A stretch of DNA of 64,000 nucleotides from UBA5078 sp964538025. GTDB lineage: Bacteria; Pseudomonadota; Gammaproteobacteria; Pseudomonadales; Pseudohongiellaceae. Location: assembly GCA_964538025.1 (NCBI GenBank), contig CAZICZ010000007.1:124001-188000 (forward strand), in the 5' to 3' direction. Made by a program: the position numbers and the translations under genes. Under the pieces are notes generated by a model that did no database searches, was not told the DNA's origin, and saw nothing but the letters and a program-made list of their open reading frames with translations. Below, piece after piece: positions 17,902 through 26,847 of the stretch. Every line of letters begins with the position of its first letter. Positions within the stretch are counted from its first letter, which is position 1.

Positions 17902-19340
17902 CACAATCTCGCGGGGGTTGAACGGCCCGATTTGTCGATTTTCAAAAATTCGTAGCGCCCACGGCTGAACGGCAGCGCATTTTCGTGGACATTGCGGAAC
18001 AGGGAAATCCACGCTGCGTAGCGGGCCGCTTCCGCAGTGGCAGCCCCCAGTCCGTCAAAGTCCGTTCTGCCTTCCAGACGGAAAGCATCCGGTCCCCACG
18101 AATCGCGATGCTGGACGGCGCCATCAGCTGACTGGTAGCGATACACCAAGGCCGCCTGTGTTCTCGCGATGCGCATGCGATCCGCCTGCAGGAATCGCAC
18201 CTCGTAATCGGTGGTGTAGGTCATTGTCTGCCCTTGCGTAGAAAACTGCACCCGGCTATCGATGATGACACTCTTCCGGACGTCGAGCCGTGTCACGTAA
18301 TTGAACGGTTCTGTGTCTATTCTCGCGAGTGCGAAGCCGAGATCGGTATCCCGCAGCGCCGAGGACACCCGCACTCGTCCACGCTCATCAATATCGACAA
18401 TCGCATCCGAGGCAATCTGTGTGGAACGGGCAGCAAAATCATAGCCCGCCTTCCACACCGTCAGTGTCTCCTGCGGAAACGCAAGGCGCCCGTTTTCCGT
18501 CTGCCACCAAAACGCGTCCTGTGCAAACACGAGCTCTCCCGCTGTCTCGGTAAAGACCGCGTTTTCGCCGAAGGCTATTCCCCCCGGCACAATAATTTCG
18601 GGAATTGTCGATGCTTCGAATTCATCCCCCAGCGTTTCCTTCAGGAAGACGGCGGGCTCGGTTGCAGCAATACGGCGCGCTCCCCGGCTGTCGGGGTCCT
18701 CGACGGTGGTGGCATCGCGGCGCACCGATTCCCCCAGCAATCGAAATTCTGGAATGGGTTTTTGCAGCGTGCGCGCGTTGACGGAATCCAACACCCAGCG
18801 CTGCCCTGCGACAGCAAAGAGGCGCCCTCCACGCTCCAGCATCTCTGCTGTGCCGCCGTCATATTCCGTCTGCATCAGCGCATGAGTGGGCGCAAGCGCC
18901 TGCAGGAGTTGCCCGACGGAAGCGGCATCGGACCTGTGGTAACTGATCACGACCCGCTCCAACTCGGGGGCATCCAACCAGCGTTCATAAAAGGACTCGA
19001 AACGGGATGACGCCTGGCCTGCCTCAGTGCCTGCCAGAAACGCCAGCGCGCCAATCTCGCGGGCTTCATACGACGCTTCCCATGCGGCAAGTTCCTCCGA
19101 GGAAACCGCGCGCAGAGGAGGCAGATCGGCGAGCTGGCCGAGGCGGGGCACGTTTGGGACACGGCGTGCCAGATCACGGTCATTCAAATTGAACGCCACA
19201 TCAATGGGCTGCGTAGCGAGGGCGTTTCCTACATCGGCAAGAATGGCGTTGTTTTCGTTGTGAGGATCAAGCACGTCCGCCGGGAGAGCGGCGCTCATCA
19301 GGAAACTCAGCACGGCAATGAAGGCACGGGACACGCGCAT
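17901..19340 (-). CDS. Exported protein of unknown function, operon middle gene
   Basis: A 479-residue protein with a signal peptide (cleavage near SAALPA-D, residue 21). I recognise no domain. The N-terminal half is acidic and helical, the C-terminal half rich in alternating strands (for example DTEPFNYVTRLDVRKSVIID), perhaps a beta-sandwich. An excellent AAGGAGG site five bases before ATG 19340 fixes the start. It lies 12 bp after the metallopeptidase-like gene and overlaps the next start by one base, so the three are co-expressed and probably act together in the periplasm. Confidence 0.75.
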   Translation of the reverse strand: MRVSRAFIAVLSFLMSAALPADVLDPHNENNAILADVGNALATQPIDVAFNLNDRDLARRVPNVPRLGQLADLPPLRAVSSEELAAWEASYEAREIGALAFLAGTEAGQASSRFESFYERWLDAPELERVVISYHRSDAASVGQLLQALAPTHALMQTEYDGGTAEMLERGGRLFAVAGQRWVLDSVNARTLQKPIPEFRLLGESVRRDATTVEDPDSRGARRIAATEPAVFLKETLGDEFEASTIPEIIVPGGIAFGENAVFTETAGELVFAQDAFWWQTENGRLAFPQETLTVWKAGYDFAARSTQIASDAIVDIDERGRVRVSSALRDTDLGFALARIDTEPFNYVTRLDVRKSVIIDSRVQFSTQGQTMTYTTDYEVRFLQADRMRIARTQAALVYRYQSADGAVQHRDSWGPDAFRLEGRTDFDGLGAATAEAARYAAWISLFRNVHENALPFSRGRYEFLKIDKSGRSTPARL

Positions 19341-19352
19341 GGGAGCCTCCTT

Positions 19353-20915
19353 CTAATTGACCGGAGCACAGGGATCGAAGGATCGGCCTCGCCGCGCCGC
19401 CCGCAGCTTTTCACGCAGCTGCGCGATCCACGGAGCGTCCCCTAGAAAGTGCATTGGCCGCGCCAAGCGGGCAATCAGGGACTCAGCAAGCTCAAAATCC
19501 CCCTGGGCAATGGCGTAATCAATCTGCTGCTCGATGACGAATCCGTCCGATGGCAATAGTGAAAATGCCTTCTGCTGATAGGGCACCCCCTCCTCCCAGG
19601 ATTTTCCTTCCTGCAGAAAAATCTGGGCGTAGGACAGGTTGACCTCGGCCGGGGCTGAATTGAGCGCCAGCGCTTGCGTGAAATGCTGATCCATGGCCGC
19701 GACCATTCGCGCTCGTTCTTCCGGCAGGAGTGGCCGGCCACAGTCCTCCAGCGTCGCATCGTAATACTGGCCAAAGTCCAGATGCAGCTGATAATCCTCT
19801 GGAAACAGCGCCACCGCCTTCGCATACAAGGCCTCAAAGTCCACGGATGTCGGCGTGGTATCGGCGGGCAGGAATTCGCCCGTGTCACGCATGCGCATGG
19901 CGTCCGCATACCCGGAGTAGGCTCTGCCACCCGCAGCCTCGACGCCCTGTAGTTTCTCAAACAGGTAGGCAGACATCGGGAAACGACCCGAGTGCAGCGC
20001 CAGCTCTGCCAGGGCTACGGACACCTGATAGTTCTCCATGGCATTGACCTGAACCGCCTCACCCTGCGGAACCGGTCCCATCGGAGTCGTTGCCAGCGAG
20101 ACGCTCGAAAGCGCCTGCAAGTAGCGCTCAAATTCCTGGGCCAGGCGGCGCACCGACAGGTTGAAGGACTGATCAAAGGCAAAGCGTTCCGTTCTGCCCT
20201 GTTGCAACAGACCAAGATAGTCGCGCAGCACCTCGCGCCGGTCGGCAAAACCTTCGACTTCCTGCCCATGAAGCAGAAAATGCACGAGGAACGCCGCCTT
20301 CAGGTTGGCAATCTGGATCTGGCGGGGCGAGGCCAGCGCCGCGTCGTCATAGAGCAGCTCATCCATGTCGAGCTCGTCGTTGAGTGCGAGTGCGACCGCC
20401 ACCTCGTCGACACTCAGCGCCCTGAGCTCCAGTGCCTGTTGACCAGCCTCGAGCCGGCTGAGGTAATGGCTCATGCCCTCCTCATACCAACGCGGCATTC
20501 CCACCGGATTGTTGTTGATCAGGAAATGCGCGTAGTGGTGCTGAGCAAGGCGCATTCCGGCATCTGTATCTTTGAGAATGATGAAATTGGTGCGCGGGGA
20601 AGAATAGAAATAGGCAGGGTCATTGTTATCGGCAAACAGGGCGTATTCCCCGTCGTCCTCAAACAGATACACCTGGGTCTTCACGGGCGCGGCCGCAGGT
20701 TCGGCGATCAGGCCCAGCACGTCGAGCGCGGCCGCACGCCATTGCTCGAGCGCCATCGCGCGACGGCCCGTCTGCTCTGCGGAGACGCGGCTGTAAAGAT
20801 CGAAATGTGCGGTGTGGGCACTGAACCAGGGAGAGGTGCTGAGATCGGTTTCCTGCGCCAATGTCAGGGGGGCAAGACAGGCAAGAAAAACGAGGGGGAA
20901 AAACAGTTTGCGCAT
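19353..20915 (-). CDS. Exported gluzincin-like protein with altered HExxH motif and TPR-like C-terminus
   Basis: A 520-residue protein with a signal peptide (residues 1-20, LTLA-QE). Around residues 142-175 it shows the layout of gluzincin peptidases of the DUF1570 type, HxxxH then MPRWYEEGMSHYLS, where the Glu of YEEG would be the third zinc ligand. The motif reads HHYAH instead of HExxH: both His ligands remain but the catalytic Glu is a His. The C-terminal part (about 290-520) is helical with TPR-like repeats. ATG 20915 has GGAG eight bases upstream; the frame is open further back. First gene of the operon; probably a binding or structural protein rather than an active peptidase. Confidence 0.72.
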   Translation of the reverse strand: MRKLFFPLVFLACLAPLTLAQETDLSTSPWFSAHTAHFDLYSRVSAEQTGRRAMALEQWRAAALDVLGLIAEPAAAPVKTQVYLFEDDGEYALFADNNDPAYFYSSPRTNFIILKDTDAGMRLAQHHYAHFLINNNPVGMPRWYEEGMSHYLSRLEAGQQALELRALSVDEVAVALALNDELDMDELLYDDAALASPRQIQIANLKAAFLVHFLLHGQEVEGFADRREVLRDYLGLLQQGRTERFAFDQSFNLSVRRLAQEFERYLQALSSVSLATTPMGPVPQGEAVQVNAMENYQVSVALAELALHSGRFPMSAYLFEKLQGVEAAGGRAYSGYADAMRMRDTGEFLPADTTPTSVDFEALYAKAVALFPEDYQLHLDFGQYYDATLEDCGRPLLPEERARMVAAMDQHFTQALALNSAPAEVNLSYAQIFLQEGKSWEEGVPYQQKAFSLLPSDGFVIEQQIDYAIAQGDFELAESLIARLARPMHFLGDAPWIAQLREKLRAARRGRSFDPCAPVN

Positions 20916-20993
20916 GGCGTTCACTCCGTCCTCCACATTAACCCGAGGGTACTCTGTGAAAGAACGGTTTAGCAAGCTACTGCTTTCGCCCGC

Positions 20994-22664
20994 TTACATG
21001 TTCGGGTAGTTCGGCCCGCCGCCGCCCTCTGGCGCCACCCATTGGATGTTCTGCGCGGGATCTTTGATATCGCAGGTTTTGCAATGCACGCAATTCTGGG
21101 CATTGATCTGGAAACGGCGGGCGCCGTCTGCCTCCTCGACCACTTCGTAGACGCCCGCGGGGCAATAGCGCTGGGCGGGTTCATCGTACAGTGGAAGGTT
21201 CTGGGCAATGGGGATGGAGGGGTCGCGCAGCCGCAGGTGACAGGGCTGGTTTTCCGCGTGATTGGTGTTGGACAAAAACACAGACGACAGCTTGTCGAAG
21301 CTGATCTTGCCGTCGGGCTTGGGATAGACAATTTTGGGCGCCTGTGCCGCCGGTTTGAGCTGGGCATGATCGGGCGTTCGGTCACGCAGGGTCAGAGGGA
21401 AACGCCCCCCAAAAATATTGTGCTCGATAAAGACCAGGGCGCTGCCCAGCCAGAATCCCAGCCGGTGAAACCCCGCACTGAAATTGCGCGACCGGTACAA
21501 CTCCTCATACAAACGCGAGGCTTTAAAGCGGGTGGCGTAGGCACTCAGCACTTTTTCCTGCGGCGCGCCCTGTGCCTGCGCCGTCAGTGCCTCAAACAGC
21601 GTTTCAGCTGCCAGCATGCCGGATTTCATGGCGGTGTGGCTGCCCTTGATCTTGGCCGCATTGAGCGTGCCGGCGTCGCACCCGATGAGCAATCCGCCCG
21701 GAAAATGCATTTTGGGCAAGGAATTCAACCCGCCTTTGTTGAGCGCACGGGCGCCATAACTCACGCGCTTGCCACCCTCGATGACGTGCCGGATAACCGG
21801 GTGCTGCTTGAATTTCTGAAACTCGTCGAAGGGGCTCAAATGAGGATTACGGTAGCCCAGATCTACAATCAGCCCCAAGGAAACCTGATTATTTTCAAAA
21901 TGATAGAGATAACCTCCGCTGGAACCGGCGCTGCTGGGCCCGATCAGCGGGTAACCGGCAGTGTGCACCACCAGACCTTCCTTGTGTTTCTGCGGGTCAA
22001 TCTCCCAGATCTCCTTGAACCCGATTCCGTAGTGCTGCGGGTCAGCGTCTGCATCGAGCTGGTAGCGGTTGATCAGCTCCTTGCCCAAATGCCCTCGACA
22101 GCCCTCGGCAAACACGGTGTATTTGGCATGAAACTCAAACCCCGGCTCAAAGCTGTCCTTTGGCTGACCGTTGGCGTCGACGCCCATGTCCCCTGTCGCC
22201 ACCCCTTTGACGCTGCCATCGTCGTGATAAAGGATCTCGGCCGCCGCGAAGCCCGGAAACACCTCTGCGCCCAGTTCTGCTGCCTGCTCCCCGAGCCAGC
22301 GACAAAGGTTGCCAAGGGAGATGATGTAATTGCCGTCGTTGTGCATGGGCGTGGGAACCAACAGCCCCGGAAATTTCACGGCTTTCTGCGGGCCCGACAG
22401 GAAATAGACATCATCTCCTGTGACAGCGGTATTCAGTGGAGCCCCGCGCTCCTTCCAGTCGGGAAACAACTCATCCAGTGCACTGGTTTCGAAGACTGCG
22501 CCGGAGAGAATGTGAGCGCCGATTTCGGACCCCTTCTCCAGAACGCATACGCTGAGAGTGTGCCCCGCCTCGGAGGCCAGTTGCAGGAGTCGACAGGCCG
22601 TGGAAAGGCCGGCAGGACCAGCCCCGACAATCACTACATCCACTTCCATCGATTCGCGCTGCAT
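20994..22664 (-). CDS. Electron transfer flavoprotein-ubiquinone oxidoreductase
   Basis: Membrane-associated FAD and 4Fe-4S enzyme that passes electrons from electron transfer flavoprotein to ubiquinone, linking acyl-CoA dehydrogenases to the respiratory chain. 556 residues: N-terminal dinucleotide fold VVIVGAGPAGLS, the GCDAGTLNAAKIKG motif in the middle, and a C-terminal ferredoxin-like cluster site NCVHCKTCDIKDPAQNI. Full length. ATG 22664 has GAGG eight bases before it; ATG 22649 is an alternative five codons in. Transcribed singly from a good promoter; etfAB are outside the window. Functionally it would serve the acyl-CoA dehydrogenase at 35 kb. Confidence 0.96.
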   Translation of the reverse strand: MQRESMEVDVVIVGAGPAGLSTACRLLQLASEAGHTLSVCVLEKGSEIGAHILSGAVFETSALDELFPDWKERGAPLNTAVTGDDVYFLSGPQKAVKFPGLLVPTPMHNDGNYIISLGNLCRWLGEQAAELGAEVFPGFAAAEILYHDDGSVKGVATGDMGVDANGQPKDSFEPGFEFHAKYTVFAEGCRGHLGKELINRYQLDADADPQHYGIGFKEIWEIDPQKHKEGLVVHTAGYPLIGPSSAGSSGGYLYHFENNQVSLGLIVDLGYRNPHLSPFDEFQKFKQHPVIRHVIEGGKRVSYGARALNKGGLNSLPKMHFPGGLLIGCDAGTLNAAKIKGSHTAMKSGMLAAETLFEALTAQAQGAPQEKVLSAYATRFKASRLYEELYRSRNFSAGFHRLGFWLGSALVFIEHNIFGGRFPLTLRDRTPDHAQLKPAAQAPKIVYPKPDGKISFDKLSSVFLSNTNHAENQPCHLRLRDPSIPIAQNLPLYDEPAQRYCPAGVYEVVEEADGARRFQINAQNCVHCKTCDIKDPAQNIQWVAPEGGGGPNYPNM

Positions 22665-22777
22665 AAGGCCATCCTCTGACTCGGGCGGAAGCCTCCGCCC
22701 CACTGGGGTTTAAGTGCGCGAAACGCCCTGAATTTCTACGAAATTGCCGGGAATAAGGCCGCGCCATGAAGGCGGCC

Positions 22778-22806
22778 ATTATGAGCAAATGCGCCTGAAT
22801 TCGCAA
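22778..22806 (-). promoter_or_regulatory. Candidate sigma-70 promoter of ETF-QO
   Basis: Minus strand TTGCGA (22801-22806), 17-bp spacer, CATAAT (22778-22783), 114 bp before the start codon. Confidence 0.6.
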
Positions 22807-22892
22807 AGCGATTGGGCTGTGCGCGCCGGCAAAAACGTTACTTCCAGGAACAAATTGCCAGAATCTGGACAGATTTGAATCGCAATTACTCT

Positions 22893-22908
22893 AAATTGAT
22901 CACAATTT
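22893..22908. promoter_or_regulatory. Inverted repeat, possible operator of the TonB receptor gene
   Basis: AAATTG / CAATTT, a perfect 6-bp inverted repeat with a 4-bp centre, immediately before the possible promoter at 22914-22943. The regulator is not known; it does not match the Fur consensus well. Confidence 0.35.
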
Positions 22909-22913
22909 GTCAC

Positions 22914-22943
22914 TTCTTGATCTGCGCTAAGTTCCTGTAAGAT
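22914..22943 (+). promoter_or_regulatory. Weak candidate promoter of the TonB receptor gene
   Basis: TTCTTG (22914-22919), 18-bp spacer, TAAGAT (22938-22943); about 90 nt before the ATG. Moderate match only. Confidence 0.3.
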
Positions 22944-23036
22944 CGGGTTTTTTAAAATTCGGTCAGGGCCATGTCAGGCGTTGAACGGAACCTCTAACGA
23001 CGCAATTGCGTATTTTCGTTACATTCCGGAGATCAC

Positions 23037-25181
23037 ATGACAATCGGGCAGTCAGGGTTTCACCCTCGTTTCCTCAGAAGTTTCCAGGTGTCATTGCTGA
23101 CGCTGTCAGTACTCGCGAGTCACTCACTCCTTGCACAGGAGAGCATGGGCGACGATTCCACTATCGTTTATCAGGCAGATTTTTTTGATCAGTACACGCC
23201 CGTTTCAGCCAATGACATGATCTCCCGCATTCCGGGCGTTAATCTCAATCAGCGTGGCGGCGGCAATAACGGGCGCGGACTCGGCTCAGGCGGGGATCTG
23301 CTGATCAATGGCAAGCGCGTCGCCGGCAAAGACAATTCCGCCAACGCCCAGCTTCAGCGCATCGCGGCAGACCAGGTAGACCGCATCGAAATCATTCGTG
23401 GCAGCTCTGGGGCGCTTGACGTCCGGGGAGCCAGCCAGGTGGTGAATATCGTGCTCAAGGAGGCGCTTTCGCGTTCCAGCCTCTCCGCCGAAGTCAGCAT
23501 GGACTATCACCATGACGACACACTGGACCCCGGTGCCACGCTCTCCTACGGCGGTCAGAACGGCAATCTGAATTATCTTTTCGGGGTCAAACTGGACCCT
23601 CGCTACAACGCCTTTGAGCGCACGGAATACAATTACAGCCCCGATCTGGCTCTCACCGAACTGGTCAAGGAAGACAATCTGCGCGATCAGGACTCTCTGG
23701 AAACCAGCCTGAACCTTGGGTATGACTTTGAGCGCGACCGGTTTGCCTTCAATGCGATGATCTCCGATGGCAGTCACCCTGCCGAGGTCAACCGTTACAA
23801 CTACCTCGGTCAGACCCCCTCGGTCATGAGCAAATCGGAACGGGAGCTCACAGACCGCGAAGAAACCAACTGGGAAATCGGGGGCAATTACGAGCACAGC
23901 TTTGCCAACAATGCCCGTGCCCAGGTGCTGTTCATCTCCAATGAAGAAGTGCGCAACAGCGTCCGCGAACGGTTTAACACGCTCGATGGCGCTGCGACCA
24001 AAAACCAGTACCTCAGCTCCAATCGCCGCACGCGGGAACGTATCGTGCAGGGCTCCTACAGCTGGAGTCTGACCGCAGGTCATGATATGCAGCTTGGTCT
24101 GGAACGCGCACAGACGATTCTCGACACATCCCTTTACCTGGGATCGTCCTCGGCCGCGGGAACTCCGCTGGCGCAGTATGGCAATCTGCCCGCCGTGCTG
24201 AGCGCCACCAACCCCGGTTCTACCGTTGAGGAAATGCGTTACGAAGGGTTTGCCGTGCACAACTGGACCCTCAACGAAAAAATGACGCTCGAAAGTACGT
24301 TGTTGTACGAAGATTCCACCATTGAGCAGTCCGGCGCTGTCAGTCGCAGCCGTGACTTTGGCTTCCTGCGCCCCAAGGTCGATTATCGCTATGACATCAA
24401 CCCCAATCTTCAGGTGCGGGCGACCATCGAACGGGCTGTCTCTCAATTGAGCTTCGAGAGCTTCACCGCGACAACCAATAACTCTGACACCACCAAGGAC
24501 ACCAACGCGGGAAATCCGGATCTGCGTCAGGAAAAAGAACTGCGCTACGAGCTCGGCCTGCAGTACCGCTTGCCGAATGACGGCGGCGTCATCAACAGCC
24601 GTATTTTCTACCGTAACATCGACGACGTGATCGGCAAGGTCAACATTTCCACCAATCCGTCCAAACCAGTTTCAGCGACGGGCAATATCGGCACCGGCAA
24701 GCGCTACGGCATCTTCATCGACAGCAGTACCCGCCTTGGATTTCTGGGGCTGCCTGACGCGATGATTACCAGTGCGCTGAACCTGTTCGATTCGAGTGTC
24801 TATGACCCCATCCTGGGGACTGACCGTCGTTTTAGCCGGCGCGGGAATGTGGAGCTGGGCTTTCGTCATGACATCCCCTCCCTGGGCCTGAATTACGGTT
24901 TCAATTTCAATCAGGAAATTACCGGCGGGGAAAAGGACATTGATGTCGACACGATTGAGCAGAACATTCCAGGCCCCAACCTGCAGCTGTTCATTTCGAA
25001 AGTGGCGTTCAATAACGTGACATTCCGACTGGAATCGATGAACACCTTGCGCTCGGACTTCTGTCGGGACCGGTATCGTTATAGTGGTTTGGCCGGTCGG
25101 GGAATCCTGACCGAAATCGAAGATTCCTGCAGCGCCGGTGGCGGTCAGAAAATAGCCCTGAAGATCCGCACAACGTTTTGA
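23037..25181 (+). CDS. TonB-dependent outer-membrane receptor
   Basis: A 714-residue receptor: signal peptide to about residue 34 (SHSLLA-Q), plug domain with the pattern ANDMISRIPGVNLNQRGGG, GDLLINGKRVAGK and VDRIEIIRGSSGALDVRGASQVVNIVLK, then a barrel of alternating strands ending KIALKIRTTF with the C-terminal Phe needed for outer-membrane insertion. GGAG lies six bases before ATG 23037. Substrate is not evident. The next three genes on the same strand encode a cupredoxin, a DUF3034 protein and a truncated globin, which suggests metal or haem handling, but this is inference from context. Confidence 0.88.
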   Translation: MTIGQSGFHPRFLRSFQVSLLTLSVLASHSLLAQESMGDDSTIVYQADFFDQYTPVSANDMISRIPGVNLNQRGGGNNGRGLGSGGDLLINGKRVAGKDNSANAQLQRIAADQVDRIEIIRGSSGALDVRGASQVVNIVLKEALSRSSLSAEVSMDYHHDDTLDPGATLSYGGQNGNLNYLFGVKLDPRYNAFERTEYNYSPDLALTELVKEDNLRDQDSLETSLNLGYDFERDRFAFNAMISDGSHPAEVNRYNYLGQTPSVMSKSERELTDREETNWEIGGNYEHSFANNARAQVLFISNEEVRNSVRERFNTLDGAATKNQYLSSNRRTRERIVQGSYSWSLTAGHDMQLGLERAQTILDTSLYLGSSSAAGTPLAQYGNLPAVLSATNPGSTVEEMRYEGFAVHNWTLNEKMTLESTLLYEDSTIEQSGAVSRSRDFGFLRPKVDYRYDINPNLQVRATIERAVSQLSFESFTATTNNSDTTKDTNAGNPDLRQEKELRYELGLQYRLPNDGGVINSRIFYRNIDDVIGKVNISTNPSKPVSATGNIGTGKRYGIFIDSSTRLGFLGLPDAMITSALNLFDSSVYDPILGTDRRFSRRGNVELGFRHDIPSLGLNYGFNFNQEITGGEKDIDVDTIEQNIPGPNLQLFISKVAFNNVTFRLESMNTLRSDFCRDRYRYSGLAGRGILTEIEDSCSAGGGQKIALKIRTTF

Positions 25182-25367
25182 TCGGCAGGCTCCATTGGGC
25201 ACTGGAAGATTTCAGGAGGTGATCCTCCCGTTGCCCGCTGGCGTAATGTCTCCGCAAGGAGACGAATCGCCACGCGAACTCTCGTGTGCCCCATTCCGAT
25301 TCCATTCACCCATCGAGATGTGCCTGCCGTGATCCCCGGCACACCCTCACAGGAAACCCGCGACCTT

Positions 25368-26003
25368 ATGAAATGCCTTCTTGCCCGCTACGCGCCACTT
25401 GTTCTCGTCCTTTTTACCGCACAGCACAGCAGCGCTGCGGCACTGACCGTGCGGGTCATGGATACCCAAGGCGCTCCGTTAGCCAACGCTGTCGTGGAAA
25501 TCCTGCAGGACCCCGTGAGAAACCCGCCGGATGAGGTCGCCATCATTGATCAGATCAACAAACGATTCGTCCCGATGGTGATCGCTGTCCAGAAAGGGCA
25601 ACGGGTGAATTTTCCGAATAACGATAATATTCGACATCACGTGTATTCCTTTTCGGAGATCAAGCAGTTTTCCACAGAACTGTATGCCGATATTCCGGGC
25701 ATGCCCCTGCCCTTCGACAAAGCGGGCATCGCCGTCCTCGGCTGCAATATTCACGACAGCATGGTGGGCTACATCTATGTCAGTGAATGGCAGCACGTCG
25801 CTGTCAGCGATGAACAGGGCCAGGTGCAGCTGGACGTGGCATCCCTTCCCGAGAGCGTGAGTATCTGGCATCCGTGGTCACAGGATCCCGAAAATCGCCG
25901 CGAGGTCAGTACACAGTCTGTCACTGACGGTGTGCTCGAGATTCGTCTCCCCGTGCAAGCCCCAGAACAAACGTTTGGCTTCCGAGCCCTAAGCCTTGAG
26001 TAA
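25368..26003 (+). CDS. Exported cupredoxin-like protein (methylamine-utilization-like)
   Basis: A 211-residue periplasmic protein with signal peptide (residues 1-24). The second half is a plastocyanin-like fold with type-1 copper ligands in the expected order: H90 or H91 in IRHHVYSF, C126 and H129 in GCNIHD, and M132. A beta-sandwich of carboxypeptidase-regulatory type (VRVMDTQGAPLANAVVEI) precedes it. Such proteins are often labelled methylamine utilization protein, but no mau genes are here. It probably carries electrons or buffers copper. The start ATG 25368 is preferred because the 28 upstream residues of the open frame lack a signal sequence. Followed with a 2-bp gap by the DUF3034 gene. 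Confidence 0.82.
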   Translation: MKCLLARYAPLVLVLFTAQHSSAAALTVRVMDTQGAPLANAVVEILQDPVRNPPDEVAIIDQINKRFVPMVIAVQKGQRVNFPNNDNIRHHVYSFSEIKQFSTELYADIPGMPLPFDKAGIAVLGCNIHDSMVGYIYVSEWQHVAVSDEQGQVQLDVASLPESVSIWHPWSQDPENRREVSTQSVTDGVLEIRLPVQAPEQTFGFRALSLE

Positions 26004-26004
26004 T

Positions 26005-26847
26005 ATGACGCGTTTTCCTTTGCCGCAGATCGGCGCACTTCTCATCGTGTTGAGCATTTCCCCCCTGTCCCACGCGCAAGACCGCCTCACCGGAACGGGC
26101 GGCGTGAGCTCGATCAGCGGTGCTGGGGGAGGAGGCCTGATTCCCTGGGCAAGCCTGGGCAGTCTGGCCACGCGCGAGCGCCACGGCATGACCGCCTTTG
26201 TCACACGCACCGAGGTTGATGACTTTTCACTGGACGTCAAAGGCGCCTCCGTTACCCTGCGCGACCGGCTCGAACTGTCCTTTGCTCAGCGCCGCTTCAC
26301 CATCACGGCAGCGGACGCCGATATTCGACAGGACGTCCAAGGGCTGAAGCTGAAGGTGGCCGGCGATCTTGTGTACGGCACATTGCCGCAGATTGCGGTG
26401 GGCGCTGAGCGCAGTCATCTGCGCGACCCTGCCACGGCGCGCGCCGTCGGCGCCAAAGAAGATGACAGCAGCGATTACTACCTGAGTGCCGCGCGGGTCT
26501 GGATCAATGGCCTGGCCCACCGGACCACCCTGCTCAATCTCAACCTGCGGGTTTCCTCTGCCAACCAGTTTGGAATACTCGGATACGGCGGAGATGATGC
26601 CGACACGCGATTGCAATGGGAGGCCGCGACGGCCGTCTTTGTGAGCCGCACCCTTGCCATTGGCGCCGAGTTCCGCCAGAAACCGGACAACCTGACCGCC
26701 CTGAAGGAAGACGCAGCAAAGGACCTTTTTGTCGCCTGGTTCCCGAACAAACACCTGTCCGTGACGGCCGCCTGGGTCTCTCTTGGGGATATCGCCGGCG
26801 CCAGAAACCAGCGTGGCGTCTACCTTTCTGTGCAGGGAACTTTTTAG
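26005..26847 (+). CDS. DUF3034 family outer-membrane-like protein
   Basis: A 280-residue exported protein. A signal peptide (LSISPLSHA-Q) precedes TGTGGVSSISGAGGGGLIPWA, the hallmark of DUF3034, and the remainder is built of amphipathic strands ending in Phe (VYLSVQGTF), which suggests a small outer-membrane barrel. ATG 26005 lies just after the cupredoxin stop; a TTG three codons earlier is an alternative. The last codon abuts the ATG of the globin gene, so the two are translationally coupled. Function unknown. Confidence 0.72.
   Translation: MTRFPLPQIGALLIVLSISPLSHAQDRLTGTGGVSSISGAGGGGLIPWASLGSLATRERHGMTAFVTRTEVDDFSLDVKGASVTLRDRLELSFAQRRFTITAADADIRQDVQGLKLKVAGDLVYGTLPQIAVGAERSHLRDPATARAVGAKEDDSSDYYLSAARVWINGLAHRTTLLNLNLRVSSANQFGILGYGGDDADTRLQWEAATAVFVSRTLAIGAEFRQKPDNLTALKEDAAKDLFVAWFPNKHLSVTAAWVSLGDIAGARNQRGVYLSVQGTF

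Larger units (their letters stand above)
22665..23036. other. Divergent intergenic region ETF-QO / TonB receptor
   Basis: 372 bp without a gene. It contains the ETF-QO promoter (22778-22806), then an AT-rich tract with an inverted repeat and a possible promoter for the TonB receptor. Nothing coding is visible. Confidence 0.6.

Noticed and set aside
21042..22679. 545-codon open frame on the plus strand opposite ETF-QO
   Set aside because: It lies fully antisense to a gene with clear FAD and 4Fe-4S motifs; its translation is His/Gln/Arg-rich without domains, as expected from the complementary frame of GC-rich coding DNA.
25368..26003. Methylamine metabolism genes
   Set aside because: The cupredoxin is often labelled methylamine utilization protein, but no mauA/B/G-like genes are present; the label would mislead.
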